Below, piece by piece: positions 21,249 to 32,700 of a stretch of 64,000 bases of DNA. The stretch covers positions 1,107,467-1,171,466 of the forward strand of contig JAJEKV010000017.1 of NCBI GenBank assembly GCA_021234155.1, in the 5' to 3' direction. The first letter of the stretch is position 1, and every line of letters starts with the position of its first letter. The stretch is from Isoetes taiwanensis. Taxonomy: Eukaryota; Streptophyta; Lycopodiopsida; Isoetales; Isoetaceae. Position numbers and translations under genes: made by a program. The notes beneath the pieces are model-generated. The model saw nothing but the letters and a program-made list of their open reading frames with translations, did not search any database and was not told the origin of the DNA.

Positions 21249-23744
21249 TCATTTCTTCCTCGCCTTGGCCTGCCGTATTTCTTCTATCTTTGGGGTGAGT
21301 ACTGTTAGCACTTCATCATGGACATCCATCTTGAATGCAGGTACCCGCAGAAATTTCCAGGGACTGCTAAGGTAAGACTTGTATAATGAATCATCAAGAA
21401 GCAAAGTCTTACCTTTGAATCTTGGGTATGGCTCATATATTTTCCCAAAGTGGCTTCATCATGATCGACAAATCGGGTTTGTTAGGGTGGTGAAACCGGT
21501 GCGCACACATTTTTCCCCGGTCCCCCATACAAATTGAAATCTGTCCCTCAAATCTGGACATAGTACTTGCAGCACATCTTCCACATTAGAGAGTTGCATT
21601 GATGACCATATACCAACACAACACTTCTGTAACAAAGTCTTCAAGAAGAGGACTGCTTCTGGTGTGAATATCACTTTCTTTCTGCTAGTGTATGTCATTG
21701 TCAATCCTGCTTCCAAGCGTATGTGTTCATTTGCACCAAATGTTTTTACCAACACACCATTTAAATCCAAGACAATGAGTTTATCTTTTGCTGCCAAATC
21801 AATATTTAGTACGTTGGAACATCCTGAATACCTACACAACAGGAATTACTACATGAATAAATAGATGAAGATGAAAATGAAAAATGGGTTGAATGTGGAA
21901 ACCTTTCTGTATCAACAAAGAGGATTCTCGACCTAACGTAATCAACCGGTAATCCTACAGTGAATGCAACAAAAGAAAATCAATAATATTCAATGTCTTA
22001 AGCAACACGATTTCTGGGCTTGCCCAGCAATGCCCACACTGACCCTCCAGGGTTCTGCAGGGCAGCAATCACTTTTTGAACATCAGGCTCACCTGAAACT
22101 TGAGGCCCTGATTCTGCATTTTCTTCAGAACACACTTCGATAGGTGTGGTGTCATGATTGAGACTGCTTCCTGCATCTTTTGCATAGCTACTTCTTGTTC
22201 TCTTTCTTGGAACCTGAACAACTTCTGTGCTGTCCTCAAGCTTACCCCTCTTTGTTCTTCTGCCCTTTCCTTTTGGCAAATATTCACCCAAGTTGCCCTC
22301 ATCCGATGGAATTACTCCCTCAACTTCCTTAGGTGCTTCAGTGTGTACAATCGGGTCTGTTGTGTTTTCCACAACTGGTGCCAGTGTTTACAACCGGTCT
22401 TTGTTTTCTGACTTCTTCTATAGCTTCTTGATCGGTGGTGGTGGTTCTCATTGTTGCATTCAAATCAGTCACAATTGATCAGTACTCCTATAGGACTTTG
22501 CGGTGTTGTGCATCTTCAAATGGCACCATTGTCCTTCTTTGAACACTCAACGGTGAGACCTCAATTGCGGATCTGGATTAACACATCCTTTTTGGTGTAC
22601 TATTTGAAGCACCTCGCAACATGGCCAAAACCTAGCTCGTCAAATACACCCTCTGGCACAGATCCAGGGCAACCATGAATATATTGTCCTCCTCTCAACA
22701 ATGAACAACAAGCTATATGGTACTCATGTTGGCAATTGAGTGCTAAACTTAACCCAGAAGCTTTAGTGAATTCCGGACCACATGCCTAACATGTATAAAA
22801 TGGATCTTCCACTAACAACTTATCTCATATAATAGTAGAGATGCTAAATGTTGCGGGAGTATCCATTTTCAGCTTCCACAAATTGTTTATGTAGAAATGC
22901 GGAAGTCTGTTCTTCTTCGAGAACTTTTAACTCCTCCTCAAGTTTGAGTTTACGTTTGACCTGCTCATTAACGATATATAGGGTTCATTGCTTTTTGTAC
23001 CTTGTTCCTGCCAAGTTTCCATCCGGACATCGCTCCAAATCTTTAATTTCGCCTCCAACTCACATGTTGGATTAAGCTTGAACTCCTCCCGTTTTGTAGC
23101 CAAATCATTTGTGGCCTGTCTTAAACCTGCTTTCCCTCTTCCAACATCATTTTCTCGTAATTCGTGAGGCCTTCTCATTGCCTTTCAGCTCACTTCCCTC
23201 CGCTTCCAGATTCTTTGTGATAAGTAAAACTGATTTTCCAATCTCCCATCTTTGCATTCTCTAAGGTTTTTATGTTTTCATCACATGCACTGATCTCATT
23301 TGATCCAGCTGCCACCTTTGGCTTTGCCTTCATTTCAGTTTTCCTAACATGTGCTACAACATCTCCCTCTATTTTTACTTGTCTATTGTTGTGGTATCTT
23401 TGGCATTGCACAGCAAATGCAGCCCAGTTTACTTTGTGTTCCTCAGGTGCAAGTATTGATCTAGTGCAATTTTCAAACGCAAAAGCAAGGGCCAGTTGCT
23501 TTCTTACTTCTTTGTTGTGACAATTCTTGTAGATTTTTCGGCAGAGTGTTTCCAACTTCTCTTGAAGATGCTCCTTTGCACAGTGCCATTTTATCTTTCC
23601 CTTGTTCAACTTCTTTGTCCAAACAGAATCCCAATCTCGATCCGTGACATTATTTTCCAACCAAGCTTCTTCCTCATGGGGCTTCACCCCCGAATTGCAC
23701 AGACCTCTGATGCTGTGAAAATCATCCGCGCTCCATGCCTCCAT
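21249..23744 (-). CDS. Multi-exon protein with C-terminal FCP1-like (HAD) domain, carried by the AATT element
   Basis: The ATG at 23,742-23,744 starts MEAWSADDFHSIRGLC. A large first block follows (to about 23,190; ASP/LYS-rich, with a repeated charged pattern), then a coiled-coil-like block (about 23,000-23,130), a Cys/His block around 22,650-22,750 (LNCQHEYHIACCSLLRGG, RING-like spacing) and a Lys/Arg-rich block (22,000-22,372). The last part is an FCP1-type domain: KLIVLDLNGVLV (motif I), IWSSMQLSNVEDVL, FVWGTGEKC, then in the last exon KTLLLDDSLYKSYLSSPWKF (motif III) and a stop at 21,249. FCP1/SCP enzymes dephosphorylate proteins such as the RNA polymerase II tail. Motif I here is DLN instead of DLD, losing the acid/base Asp, so it may be a pseudo-phosphatase. 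Several exon joints are unproven and some blocks may be damaged. Confidence 0.6.
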
Positions 23745-23893
23745 CGTCAACAAAGTGAAACAGTTGATCCGAAGCGCGCCTTTGGGAAAAGGAGGGAGAA
23801 GGGCGAAGGGCGTGGCCGACGTCCACGAGTTTCAGCACTTAAAGTGCTTAAACGCTTCGCCAAAAGTTGTACCCCACTAGCAATTTTACACCC

Positions 23894-24235
23894 AATTGCC
23901 AACAAGACCTATATTGTTGTTTTATAGATTTCACAAAGGCTTTTTACACAGTACCCTGGGACAATTTATGGGACCCCTGTCGACTTGCAAAATGCAATAT
24001 ACAGGTTATATGAGGCATGATCAGGCCATCTCATACCATCAGGCATCATCAGTAGTATTGGGGTGCGCCAAGGTTGCCCCCTCTCCCTGACGCTCTTTGA
24101 CCTTTATATTGATCAGCTGGAAGATTGGATTGATGAGCACGAAAGGGCAGGCACTCAACTCATGCACCACATAATTCGACAACTCATCTATGCTAACGGT
24201 GTGGACTTCTTGGCCTACAATCACATGCAATAAGA
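23894..24235 (+). mobile_element. LINE ORF2, 3' part of the RT (continuation)
   Basis: Resumes in frame after the inserted transposon: CCFIDFTKAF (RT motif A region), then SIGVRQGCPLSLTLFDLYID (motif B), then LIYANGVDFLA, where active LINEs have YADD. The catalytic YADD is therefore changed to YANG. Stops are present. Similarity ends at about 24,235, without a recognisable 3' tail. Confidence 0.75.
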
Positions 24236-24339
24236 AACAAATGCCATAAGAAACAATGCAATATAATAGCACGCTACCTGAAAAAAAAATGCTCAAAGCT
24301 GAGCAGACAATCAAAACACAATCCCAAGATTAATACTCG

Positions 24340-25630
24340 AACCTTGTGCCGCTTGCAATTAGAAATCTTAATAATACTACCTATTAAGTGGCAAAGCATG
24401 CTGATGCAGAATCTGCAAGAAAAACTCTAGGAATGCACCAGGCTGCAAATATTGGTTCGGATTCTGAAAGGCAAAGAGTTTACGTGATATATTTGCCACT
24501 GCTTTTTTTACATTCGTAGCTTCAGTCTGTGCGCCTTCAGCACCACAGACCATAGTTGGAAAATAGAATAGAAAATTAATCCAAGGGATTCATGTCTTGA
24601 ATCTTGCCACAGCACCTGCAAATCAAACAGATCCTGATCACCTTGCATTCACAAAGCATCTAATTATAATTACTTTGGCAACAATTTACAGGTGAAAACC
24701 AAAGAAGGGGATTGAATCCAGCCATCGAATCATTACCTGAAGAGCAGCAGCCATATGAGCAACGCAGTTCCAACTATAGCATGCTTGTTTCAGTGCATTA
24801 TAAATCCACCAATATCTAAGCGCATCAAGTTTTTAATCACACTGATCTAGAGCATCTGTTATGGATGTCAATCCTAGCCGCCAGAAATGTATCATGTACA
24901 GACCTTAATCGGCAGAAGCAAGTTTTTGCTTGGTTGCAAATGGTGGAGGATCAATCCTATTGTGAAATGGAAGAGCAGACACCGGATCAAAAGGATTAAA
25001 CTGATCGGAGCCCTTTTTTCTTGGACAGAACATGGAACATGGGCGTATTGAATGATGAAATCCCTGGCCATTGAATCTAGGGCGGGACTTAAGACAGACA
25101 TACAGTATTATATATAAGATAGACCAGCTCTTTATCGTGAGAATAAAGCACAGAGTCTTGAACAACTTACTTAAGGGTGGAAATTCATACAAACATACAG
25201 TGCTCTGATCTGTTTTCCAGAGATCATTGAAGAGAGTTGTTTAGCGTTATTTGCACCCAAACTGAAGAAAAAGAGATAACATGCTACAAAGCAAGGATCC
25301 ACAGATTTGGAAAAAGCGAATTATCAGGAATTCCACAGGTCGAAGTTCTTTTCAAACTATCCTAGACAAATCATTTATGCTTGATTCCTCTGTGGCTTCT
25401 CTCTCTTATCAATACCCATTTAAGATTTTGTAGTGCTATATAGAACAGGAACAATGCAATAAAGGGAAACAAAAAAAATACCTGTTTAGAATCGGTACCC
25501 TGTTTCTTCCAGAATCCAGTCGCACCACTGTATAAAGCCAGGACCTCTGCTTCGTTGCCTTCTCCGAAGCTTTGCCAAATAATCATAACCGCCTCCATTA
25601 TCTTGCACTTTGGCGCAGATTGCATCAAGC
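24340..25630 (-). other. Possible remains of a multi-exon gene, unidentified
   Basis: On the minus strand several exon-like blocks occur in order: KIMEAVMIIWQSFGEGNEAE (about 25,490-25,628), GQGFHHSIRPCSMFCPRKKG ... FATKQKLASAD (about 24,905-25,090), LDALRYWWIYNALKQACYSW ending at a good donor CAG/GTAATG (about 24,736-24,835), and AVANISRKLFAFQNPNQYLQ (about 24,370-24,530). Composition looks protein-coding, but stops lie between blocks and I do not recognise the family. It may be a broken host gene. Confidence 0.35.
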
Positions 25631-25869
25631 CAAAATACCTAACCTAACCCTAACGTTTTTGTTTGCCGGACACAATCCCAAGAAGGTCTGCCCAACTTGG
25701 ACTGAACTTCAAGCCTGCACAATAACATGAAACGAATAATAACAAAGCTATTACCAATGCATATTGCTGTCGGAGTTTTCATGATCTTCATCGGCATGTT
25801 CATTATTACATGTTTCTTTGTTACGCCAAGCATCAGATTGGATGCAGGTTCGAGATGATTCTAAAAATG

Positions 25870-26084
25870 CGGCTTCCCTTGGAATCAAACGACAACAAAA
25901 TTCTAAAAAACGTGCCCTTTATTTTAATGTTTTAAATTTATGCCACATGGCAAAATATGGACCATCGATCGGGCCAAAGGGACATGGGAAAAATCTGGAC
26001 CATCCATTGGGGCGGAGGGACATTGGAATGATCTTGGCCGTCGATCGGGCGGACAAACAGACACCACGGTTTTATAATATAGGA
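25870..26084 (-). mobile_element. Possible Helitron-like or MITE terminus
   Basis: Read on the minus strand, the sequence starts TCCTATATTATAAAACCGTG after an A, then runs into GGCGG/ATCGAC-rich sequence with repeated GGACCATC-type blocks. A TC start followed by an AT-rich TATATTATAAAA stretch resembles 5' ends of plant Helitrons. No matching 3' hairpin plus CTRR was found to the left, so the call is weak. Confidence 0.25.
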
Positions 26085-26779
26085 TAAAACATATTTACAT
26101 AATAATGTAATGATGATATGAATGCCATCAAGCTATGATTGGAACTAATAAAACATTCCTGCTACTTAAATCTTGACGAAAGCTCTGTAGATCATTCTGG
26201 TGATAAAAAGCAAAGATGATAGCCGTGGAACTTTGAAATCATTTAGCTGCATATTTCAGTTAACATTCTCATTTCTAGGTTCCTTTTTCCATTGTTGCAC
26301 CTTTATGAGTGAGAGAAAAACCCCAACAAATCGATGCGCTACTGAGCTATAGAGAACTGCCATCTGATGTACAATTTGCAGCAGTGCCAAAGATAGTAAT
26401 GTTATGAGTAATAATCATTTCTGTCTGTATCATTCTACTGTGGAATGACATTTTCAGAACTTCTAGGCTCTAGCAAAGCTATCATATTTTCGATCCCGAC
26501 TATGGCCAAAAACCTTTGACAATCATATGTTAAGGATGTCAAGATATAAACTGAAATATCAGAAGACCAAGAGTATTCTCAAACACTGATCTCTGAATTT
26601 ATTTGTGTTTGCATGGCTTTTACTTCTGCAAGAATCCCGTCAATGGAAACACAAGGCCCCCAAAATTGAATCATTATGATTTTTTTTTAATGGTTTGTTG
26701 GTGAAAACCAAATCCATAAATCAGTACATGTTAGTGGGTTCAAAAGTTTACAAACCATGTCCAGTTATCTAATACGGTT

Positions 26780-27315
26780 CACCAACATATTTTTCTAAGG
26801 TGATAAGACAATTATGACATGGTATTGAAACATGGCAATTTTAATTGGTCTCTGTAACAACTTAAACTATAGGATTCATCAACATATTTTTATAAAGTGA
26901 TAAGACAATATTGTTTTATAACATGGTATTGAAACATGGCAATTTTTATTGGTCTATGTAATAACTTAAATTATATGATATGAGCTACTATTTAGTATGT
27001 CAAGTTTATTAGACTGGTATTTGATCACATCTATCTTCTTCAATATATTGATATGGTAATTTTAAGCGCATATTTCTCATGATGCTTTACAGTGATTAAT
27101 CATCAATACACAACGTGGTAAATAATTATAGTTTAAATATGCTAATATGACTTTTTTTACCTTGTTTTTCTCCATGGTACTAAAACATAATTATGACAGT
27201 TAGTTTTTCTAACAACTTAAAATATCTAACACGAACTAATGCTTAGTATTTCAAGTTTAATAGAATGGTATTTGATCGTATTTATCTTTATCAGTATATT
27301 GACTTGATAAATTAT
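26780..27315. repeat. AT-rich imperfect tandem repeats
   Basis: CAACATATTTTTCTAAGGTG-type units at about 26,780-26,873 and 26,877-26,975 are near copies. The following block GTATGTCAAGTTTATTAGAC..ATTTGATC at about 26,995 recurs in diverged form at about 27,245. The stretch 26,090-28,480 around it has no supported gene. Confidence 0.5.
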
Positions 27316-28539
27316 TCAGATATTTGTAGCAATCAATGGACAAGATATGCCTAGTTTCTAATACACGATATTTGATAGTGCTTCCTGACCTAGTAATATA
27401 ATATTAGAGCATGATACTTGGCCTTAATTAGCACAATAAACTTAAATGCTTTGAATATGTTTGATCACAAACCATGTTGTTAATTGGTATTCGTTTATAA
27501 AACAATCTCACTCCAATATTTATCATTGTTTTTACATAGGAGAAAAAAGAAGACAACATTTGAAAATGCTCATTTACACTTCTTATGTTACTAGGATCTG
27601 AAGGACAGATTATATAGATAAACAACTCTTTCAATGCAAGGATTCTCTCATTCGCTGAATTCCCATCTATTGCAGCATTTGTACTACATGACTCTGCACC
27701 AAAAAGCTTGCTGGATCTGCATACACAATGTTGAGCAAAAAAATTCAGCACAACAAAAAATAAACTGAACAACAAACATCAAACTCTGTGTTGTGCAGGA
27801 ACAAACATGCATAAGTTGAAGGAACAATTGTGCAATTGTGAAAGTGCACAACTCTCAAACTTCAAGCTAAAGAAGCTAGTATAGAAAGGTTTTTTTTTTT
27901 TTAGAACCAAATGCAATTACTCCTCGAGTTGTGGGTTTAAAAAACTCTTTACAAAAAATATGAATGCAAACATACCCCGTCGTTCCTCAATTCCACAAGT
28001 CAATCCCATATAAGCTCCACCAAGGCATCCTGCATGTTTTATAAGTATCTCTTCAAAAGTAATAAAAATTATTCATACAAAGAAATATTACCGCCATTTT
28101 GCTAAGATGATTTTGCCTGAAAAATGAGCAAATGAGTAGGGGCACCTTAGCCATTTAACAAGGACTGCAATTTCTGGCATTTTATCATAAATGCCACCAC
28201 ATAGAAAAGATGGGCGGCTCCATGATGTCCTGAAATTACATTTACATCCCTGTGATAAAAAAAAATATGTCAATTACTAATCATATGCTCGATCAAGCAA
28301 GCCGTAAATATAATCAAACATGCAATACTTGCTGCATTTGGCTAATCAAATGACGTAAGGAAAGCAGGGTAACAATCAGAGATCATGTTTTAACACCTTA
28401 TTTTGCCTAAACTAGCTTCAAATCTCGTCCAGAGCAACAGGGGGGAAGTCCTTACCAGTCTTAATCTGCTGCAGTAAGAGAGAGGCATTGTAACTAGAGG
28501 CCATACTCCAAAATCGAACCCTTGCTATACCAGATTGAA

Positions 28540-29060
28540 TGGAGATATGAAGGAGATTCGTCGATGAAAGTTGTTGCGCCACGTATTGCTGTCAAGAAAT
28601 CACATTGCATAAGCAGGTATTCTAGCCAGTAAGTTTGTGTCCTATAATTTCTTAAAGCTTTCAATTCAAGAAAACTCATTTGCATAGAAAACTCATTTGC
28701 ATACTATGGCCATAATTTTATTGTTTCCCCTCGTCGGACGCATGATTTCAACAAACATCATCCACAAGCACTCACCAGTTGCAGCAGCTGCAGTGAGTGT
28801 CATGACGTCTCCAGCAGTTTTGACATTAACAGCAGAGCTCACAATGGATGAGAGTTGGTCCCGATCAACACCCATATTCTCTGCTACCTCAACACATTGA
28901 GCTGCTACAAGTGATGCGGCAGATGCTACAGCCATGCTTGTACGCGTCAAAAGCGAGAATCAATTGCGATCCCCGCAGCGGTACCGCAATGGCGGCTATC
29001 GCAGCAGCAACTCCAAAGAATGCACATATAGCTGCATGAAGTTGTGCAATCGTGTAACCC
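28540..29060 (-). pseudogene. VAN3-binding / FORKED1-like gene fragment (two exons)
   Basis: The minus strand reads QLHAAICAFFGVAAAIAAIA, then after a frame change [20 protein letters not shown] ... [17 protein letters not shown], ending at a good donor (CAACTG/GTGAGT at 28,775). A matching acceptor TTGACAG lies just above 28,588, and the next exon adds AIRGATTFIDE. The joined reading [13 protein letters not shown] matches the conserved N-terminal domain of VAN3-binding/FORKED1-like proteins, which act in auxin-related vein patterning with the ARF-GAP VAN3 through a C-terminal PH-like domain. That domain was not found. The frame change upstream of MAVASAAS and the missing parts suggest a pseudogene or a captured fragment. 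Exon edges other than the GT/AG pair are approximate. Confidence 0.6.
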
Positions 29061-29069
29061 GAAGACCTC

Positions 29070-30610
29070 CTTCCTCCGATCTCTCGGTCTCTTTCACCAT
29101 CTTACTATTGATCTTCCTCGAAAAGGTATCCTTGTTGCAATTATGCTTCTATAGCACCGAGAGCGTAAAAATATCACAAAGATTTTTAAATAAGGCCAAT
29201 CTTAGTGAAAGCAAGAACAGCCCACACCATATTTCATCCAAAGATCCAGGCTAACACAAACAGCTAGAGAAAATCATGATAGAGGAAATCATGAAAGGTA
29301 AAATTCTTCAGCATGTTCAAGCAAAGAATAAAATGTGCTACACATGTCATCACTTTCCATTGGTGAGACAGAGGGCTTGCTGCCGAGGACCACTCGATGG
29401 TAAATCAATGGACCATCGCTATGTGATTTTCTTCGAGGATGAAAAATGGACAGCCTCCTACAAATAATTGTCTTTCTTATCACACAAGTATTTCGAGTTG
29501 TAAAAACATTGTGTAATTTATGACTCAACCTTGTCTTTCGAGCATGCATTCAAGAGCACCAATGCAGGCAGCAAGGCAACCTAAAAACAACAAAGATCAG
29601 AGAATGGAAGAGCTGGAGTGGTTGAAGAATACCGTGGGTTGAAGAATACGTTCCATGACAATTTGGGAAGTGAGTGTTGATGCGAAAAGTAAAAGGCGAG
29701 ACCCGGAGTTCTTGCTCGATCCTCCTTCAACCTTGCCAAAACTACTTTCAAAGATGTACAATTGCATTATCCGTGGCCTCCTTTGCTAAAGGGCTACATC
29801 ATTACCTTTTCCAACTACAAACTAAACTCCGGGACCTTGAAAGGAACTCTAAGGGTTCTTCCGGAATTTCATGCTCGGATAAGAGGTCGGAGATGAAAAA
29901 AATGTAGGGACGTCTTCATTTATGTTGGCAAGTTGAGAAATGAAACTCTTATCATCGTGATTGCAATCCAAAGAAACGGTATACTCCAAAGATCCATTGA
30001 CCCAATATTCTTAGAATCTAAATACCAAAGCTTTCAAACTTTCTTTACAACTACGCTCAAATTTAAACTCCGGAAACATCTGCCAAGAAACATACCCCTT
30101 AAAGCTCTTTAGCTTCTGTTTCTAGTTCAACCACTCAAAGACAAATAACAGCAAAAGCGTTGCATTGCCTCTAGTAAACAGCAGATCCTCATGAATTCAT
30201 GTAAATTGTTTCATAAAAGCCAGGGAAAACGCACTTTTCTTCAAAAATACCCGCATTATTGAGCCCAGGTAGTAGTTATAGGTAAATCTCCATCTATCCG
30301 TCCACTTTCTCCCTCTCGAATCTGCAGGATTATCATATAATTTCACTCCAAAAAAGGTTGATTGCGCTTTCTTCTTCAATCCTGCAGCCACGGATTCAAG
30401 CAAAAGGCAGCAGCTTCGCTGCTCTTCCAGCAACGACGCTCAAAACCCTAACCATTCTTCCATGAATCGCAGTGTTTTTCCATGGTGACAGATCTTGGAA
30501 GTTAGGTTTGGATTGCGAAACCAAACAAAACGTTAAAACTGAAAAAAAAAATAATAAACCCCGGTTAACGTATGAACATGTCATGGCTATGATGTTAAAG
30601 ATTTAGGATG
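29070..30610. other. Intergenic stretch, nothing assigned
   Basis: Several short open frames on both strands. One minus-strand frame at 30,197-30,433 (SVAAGLKKKAQSTFFGVKLY) looks partly coding, but I cannot assign it. I see no RNA gene or repeat structure. Confidence 0.3.
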
Positions 30611-30630
30611 AGAAAACTTCTGGGAGCAGG

Positions 30631-30724
30631 GGGTTTCTGAGGGAAACTGGCCCTGGCAGTGCTGCCTAGAGTGGTGGCAGCCGCGAGCGGTGCCACCGCA
30701 AGGGCCAATTTCCCCTAGAAACCC
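30631..30724. repeat. Fold-back (hairpin) repeat, 94 bp
   Basis: Starts GGGTTTCTGAGGGAAACTGG and ends CCAATTTCCCCTAGAAACCC. The two arms are inverted copies with a few mismatches and continue inward as GGCCCTGGCAGTG / CACCGCAAGGGCC. Weaker inverted similarity extends 15-20 bp outward on each side. It may be a MITE-like fold-back element. No clear target-site duplication. Confidence 0.6.
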
Positions 30725-30749
30725 ATGGCGACCGGAGTTTCCCTCTGTA

Positions 30750-32300
30750 ATCTATTGCAGCTGTGAACCTCTATAACTCTGCAAAAAATTCCTTCTGATG
30801 CTCCGTTGCTGGAATAAGAGATGGAAAGGATAAAAAGAGAGGAAGAAAAGGAAGGATAAGTACACAACGCCGTGTGTTACAGACCATTTTTTGAAGTAGA
30901 AACGATTGATCCAAAAAATACATCTAGTTTTCAATCTGTTCAAGCCCAGAAAAGGCAAGAAAATACAAGCTGCTCTCTTGTAAAGCAATTAGGGAAAATA
31001 ATCTTTTGCGGTATGGAGCAGGAGCGTTCGGAACAGGTAGAAGCAGAGCTGGACTGCGGCAAAAATTAGAAATCAAGCTCAAGGTTACATTGTAAAGTCA
31101 TATCATTGTTCTTCACTTGCCCCTCGCAAGAGGCGATTGATTTTTGAGGAGTATTTGGATGTGCACTCTTATGCTTAGGCAGGTTGCTTCACTCGGTGGG
31201 TCTCTGCTTATCCGCTGAGATTTTATTCCTGTCTCTGCATTTATACTTGTATTTGACTCTTTGATTGAATAAAGTCTGACGTCCTTCAACAAAAAAAAAT
31301 TAGAAATCAACATAGCCAAGCCAATGATCTTCATCGCCGGAATGATCTTCAAACCAAGGGTTGTGGTTCTGCAAACTTCATTTAAAGGCTGCACTATACA
31401 TATGGCACTTTTTTTTTTTTAAGGACGAAAGCTTCACTATATATATGGCATTTTCCGATATAGAGACACGACGGAAATGGCATGTTCCCCAGTTTGGCCA
31501 CTTTAGCGGGTTTGGAATGGGGTTTTGACTTCATTACTGCACTCCTAGCTTAGTGCTATAGTGTAAAGATAGCATGTATTTGGCAGTCCGGGAGTTTGAT
31601 CGATCCTCTACTTCTCAAACATGTGTCCTAGGGTAACTCTGGCTTTTTGGATGCAACTACGCAGTCGAACGATGATTTTGTGCCTTTTGGCATGCCCAAT
31701 CGCACGATGTCCAGCTTGTTAAGAGCCTTCACAACCTGAAGGTTCACTCTTCAAAACCTAAACAATGTGATGAGGATTCAATGCCAAACTGCTCAAGTAA
31801 GACTAACAAGTTTCATGAGGCCAAGTTGTGACAACTTTTGGCCATACCGAGATTGCATGAAATAAAAGACGCAATGTAAGTTCTTCGAATAGTTGTGCTT
31901 AGGGGGCGTATGAGTAACTCTTCTTATCAGAAGTCTTGTGAAGGAAAGTTGGACATTTGTTGACTTTTTACATTATTAGATATCATATTATCCTTCTATC
32001 CTAGTCTTTCCTCGCGAGTCATATCCATTTTTAGGGAAGCAAACATAATACATGTACGACATGTTATCAATGGAATGCACATCCTGGATGAAGGTATAAA
32101 ACAAAAATATATTGAAGGTCAATATACATATATGTGCTTGTTTGAAAAAGAAGAATGGTACAATCTCAAAAGAGAAGGTGCTGCTTAAACCATTGCTGCA
32201 AAAAATAAACATTTTCCTTAGTCAACAAAGATAAATGCATACCACATAAACAACTGCATCAAAAATGTGACATTAGCAACATTCATATTTATTTTCATTT
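30750..32300. other. Intergenic stretch with a poly(A) retro-tail
   Basis: No gene is supported. At 31,255-31,301 GATTGAATAAAGTCTGACGT..CCTTCAAC runs into poly(A), and a similar AATAAAGGCTCAAGTCCTTC plus poly(A) is at 2,325-2,362. These look like 3' ends of a second, poly(A)-tailed retroelement family. Confidence 0.35.
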
Positions 32301-32700
32301 ACTCAAAGGATGCACTATGACAGAAGATCTTATATGCGGCAGGCTTATATATGAGGAGATAAATCACGACTGCATAGAACCGGATGTTCTTATTAGCAGT
32401 GCACTTATCCGCATGTATGCTAAATGTGGAAGTTTGGTAGAGGTATCTCAAGTGTTTGATAAAATGCCTCACAAAAACGCAGTATCATGGGGGTATCTTA
32501 TTGCAGGATATATCTGGCATGGACAGGACCATTCTACTCTGGAATGTGTTAAAAAACTACAGGAGCTAGGATTAAAACCAAAGAAGACCACAACATCAAG
32601 CATTTAAAAAGCATGCAATAATGCATGTTCAATTGAACATGGAAGGGTCGTACATAAAGAGGGCATTGCTAATAAGTTCATACTAAATGCTACTATCTAG
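32300..32700 (+). pseudogene. PLS-class PPR fragment
   Basis: The frame encodes LISSALIRMYAKCGSLVEVS, VFDKMPHKNAVSWGYLIAGY and LQELGLKPKKTTTSSI, a stop, and then KACNNACSIEHGRVVHKEGI. These are successive L, S and P motifs of a PLS-class PPR protein, the class that recruits RNA-editing activity through E/DYW domains in plant organelles. There are only about four motifs, with an internal stop and no start or C-terminal domain, so this is a truncated pseudogene. Confidence 0.7.

Larger units (their letters stand above)
17324..23893. mobile_element. 6,570-bp DNA transposon, unassigned superfamily (GGGTG ends, AATT TSD)
   Basis: The left end reads GGGTGCAAAATCGGTACTGG. The right end, read inward on the minus strand, is GGGTGTAAAATTGCTAGTGG. 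This gives imperfect terminal inverted repeats of about 23 bp, with further similarity in the next 50 bp. The 4-bp direct repeat AATT flanks it exactly. It sits inside a LINE reverse transcriptase and contains three gene-like units: a basic protein (plus), an acidic protein (plus) and a protein with a FCP1-like domain (minus). The genes converge on a region rich in TAAGCACTT-type motifs. No DDE transposase is recognisable. PIF/Harbinger ends can start with GGG but use 3-bp TWA sites, so I leave the superfamily open. Confidence 0.75.

Noticed and set aside
17324-23893. Assignment to PIF/Harbinger because of the GGG start
   Set aside because: The flanking repeat is AATT, not TTA/TAA, and no Harbinger nuclease or Myb-like protein is visible.
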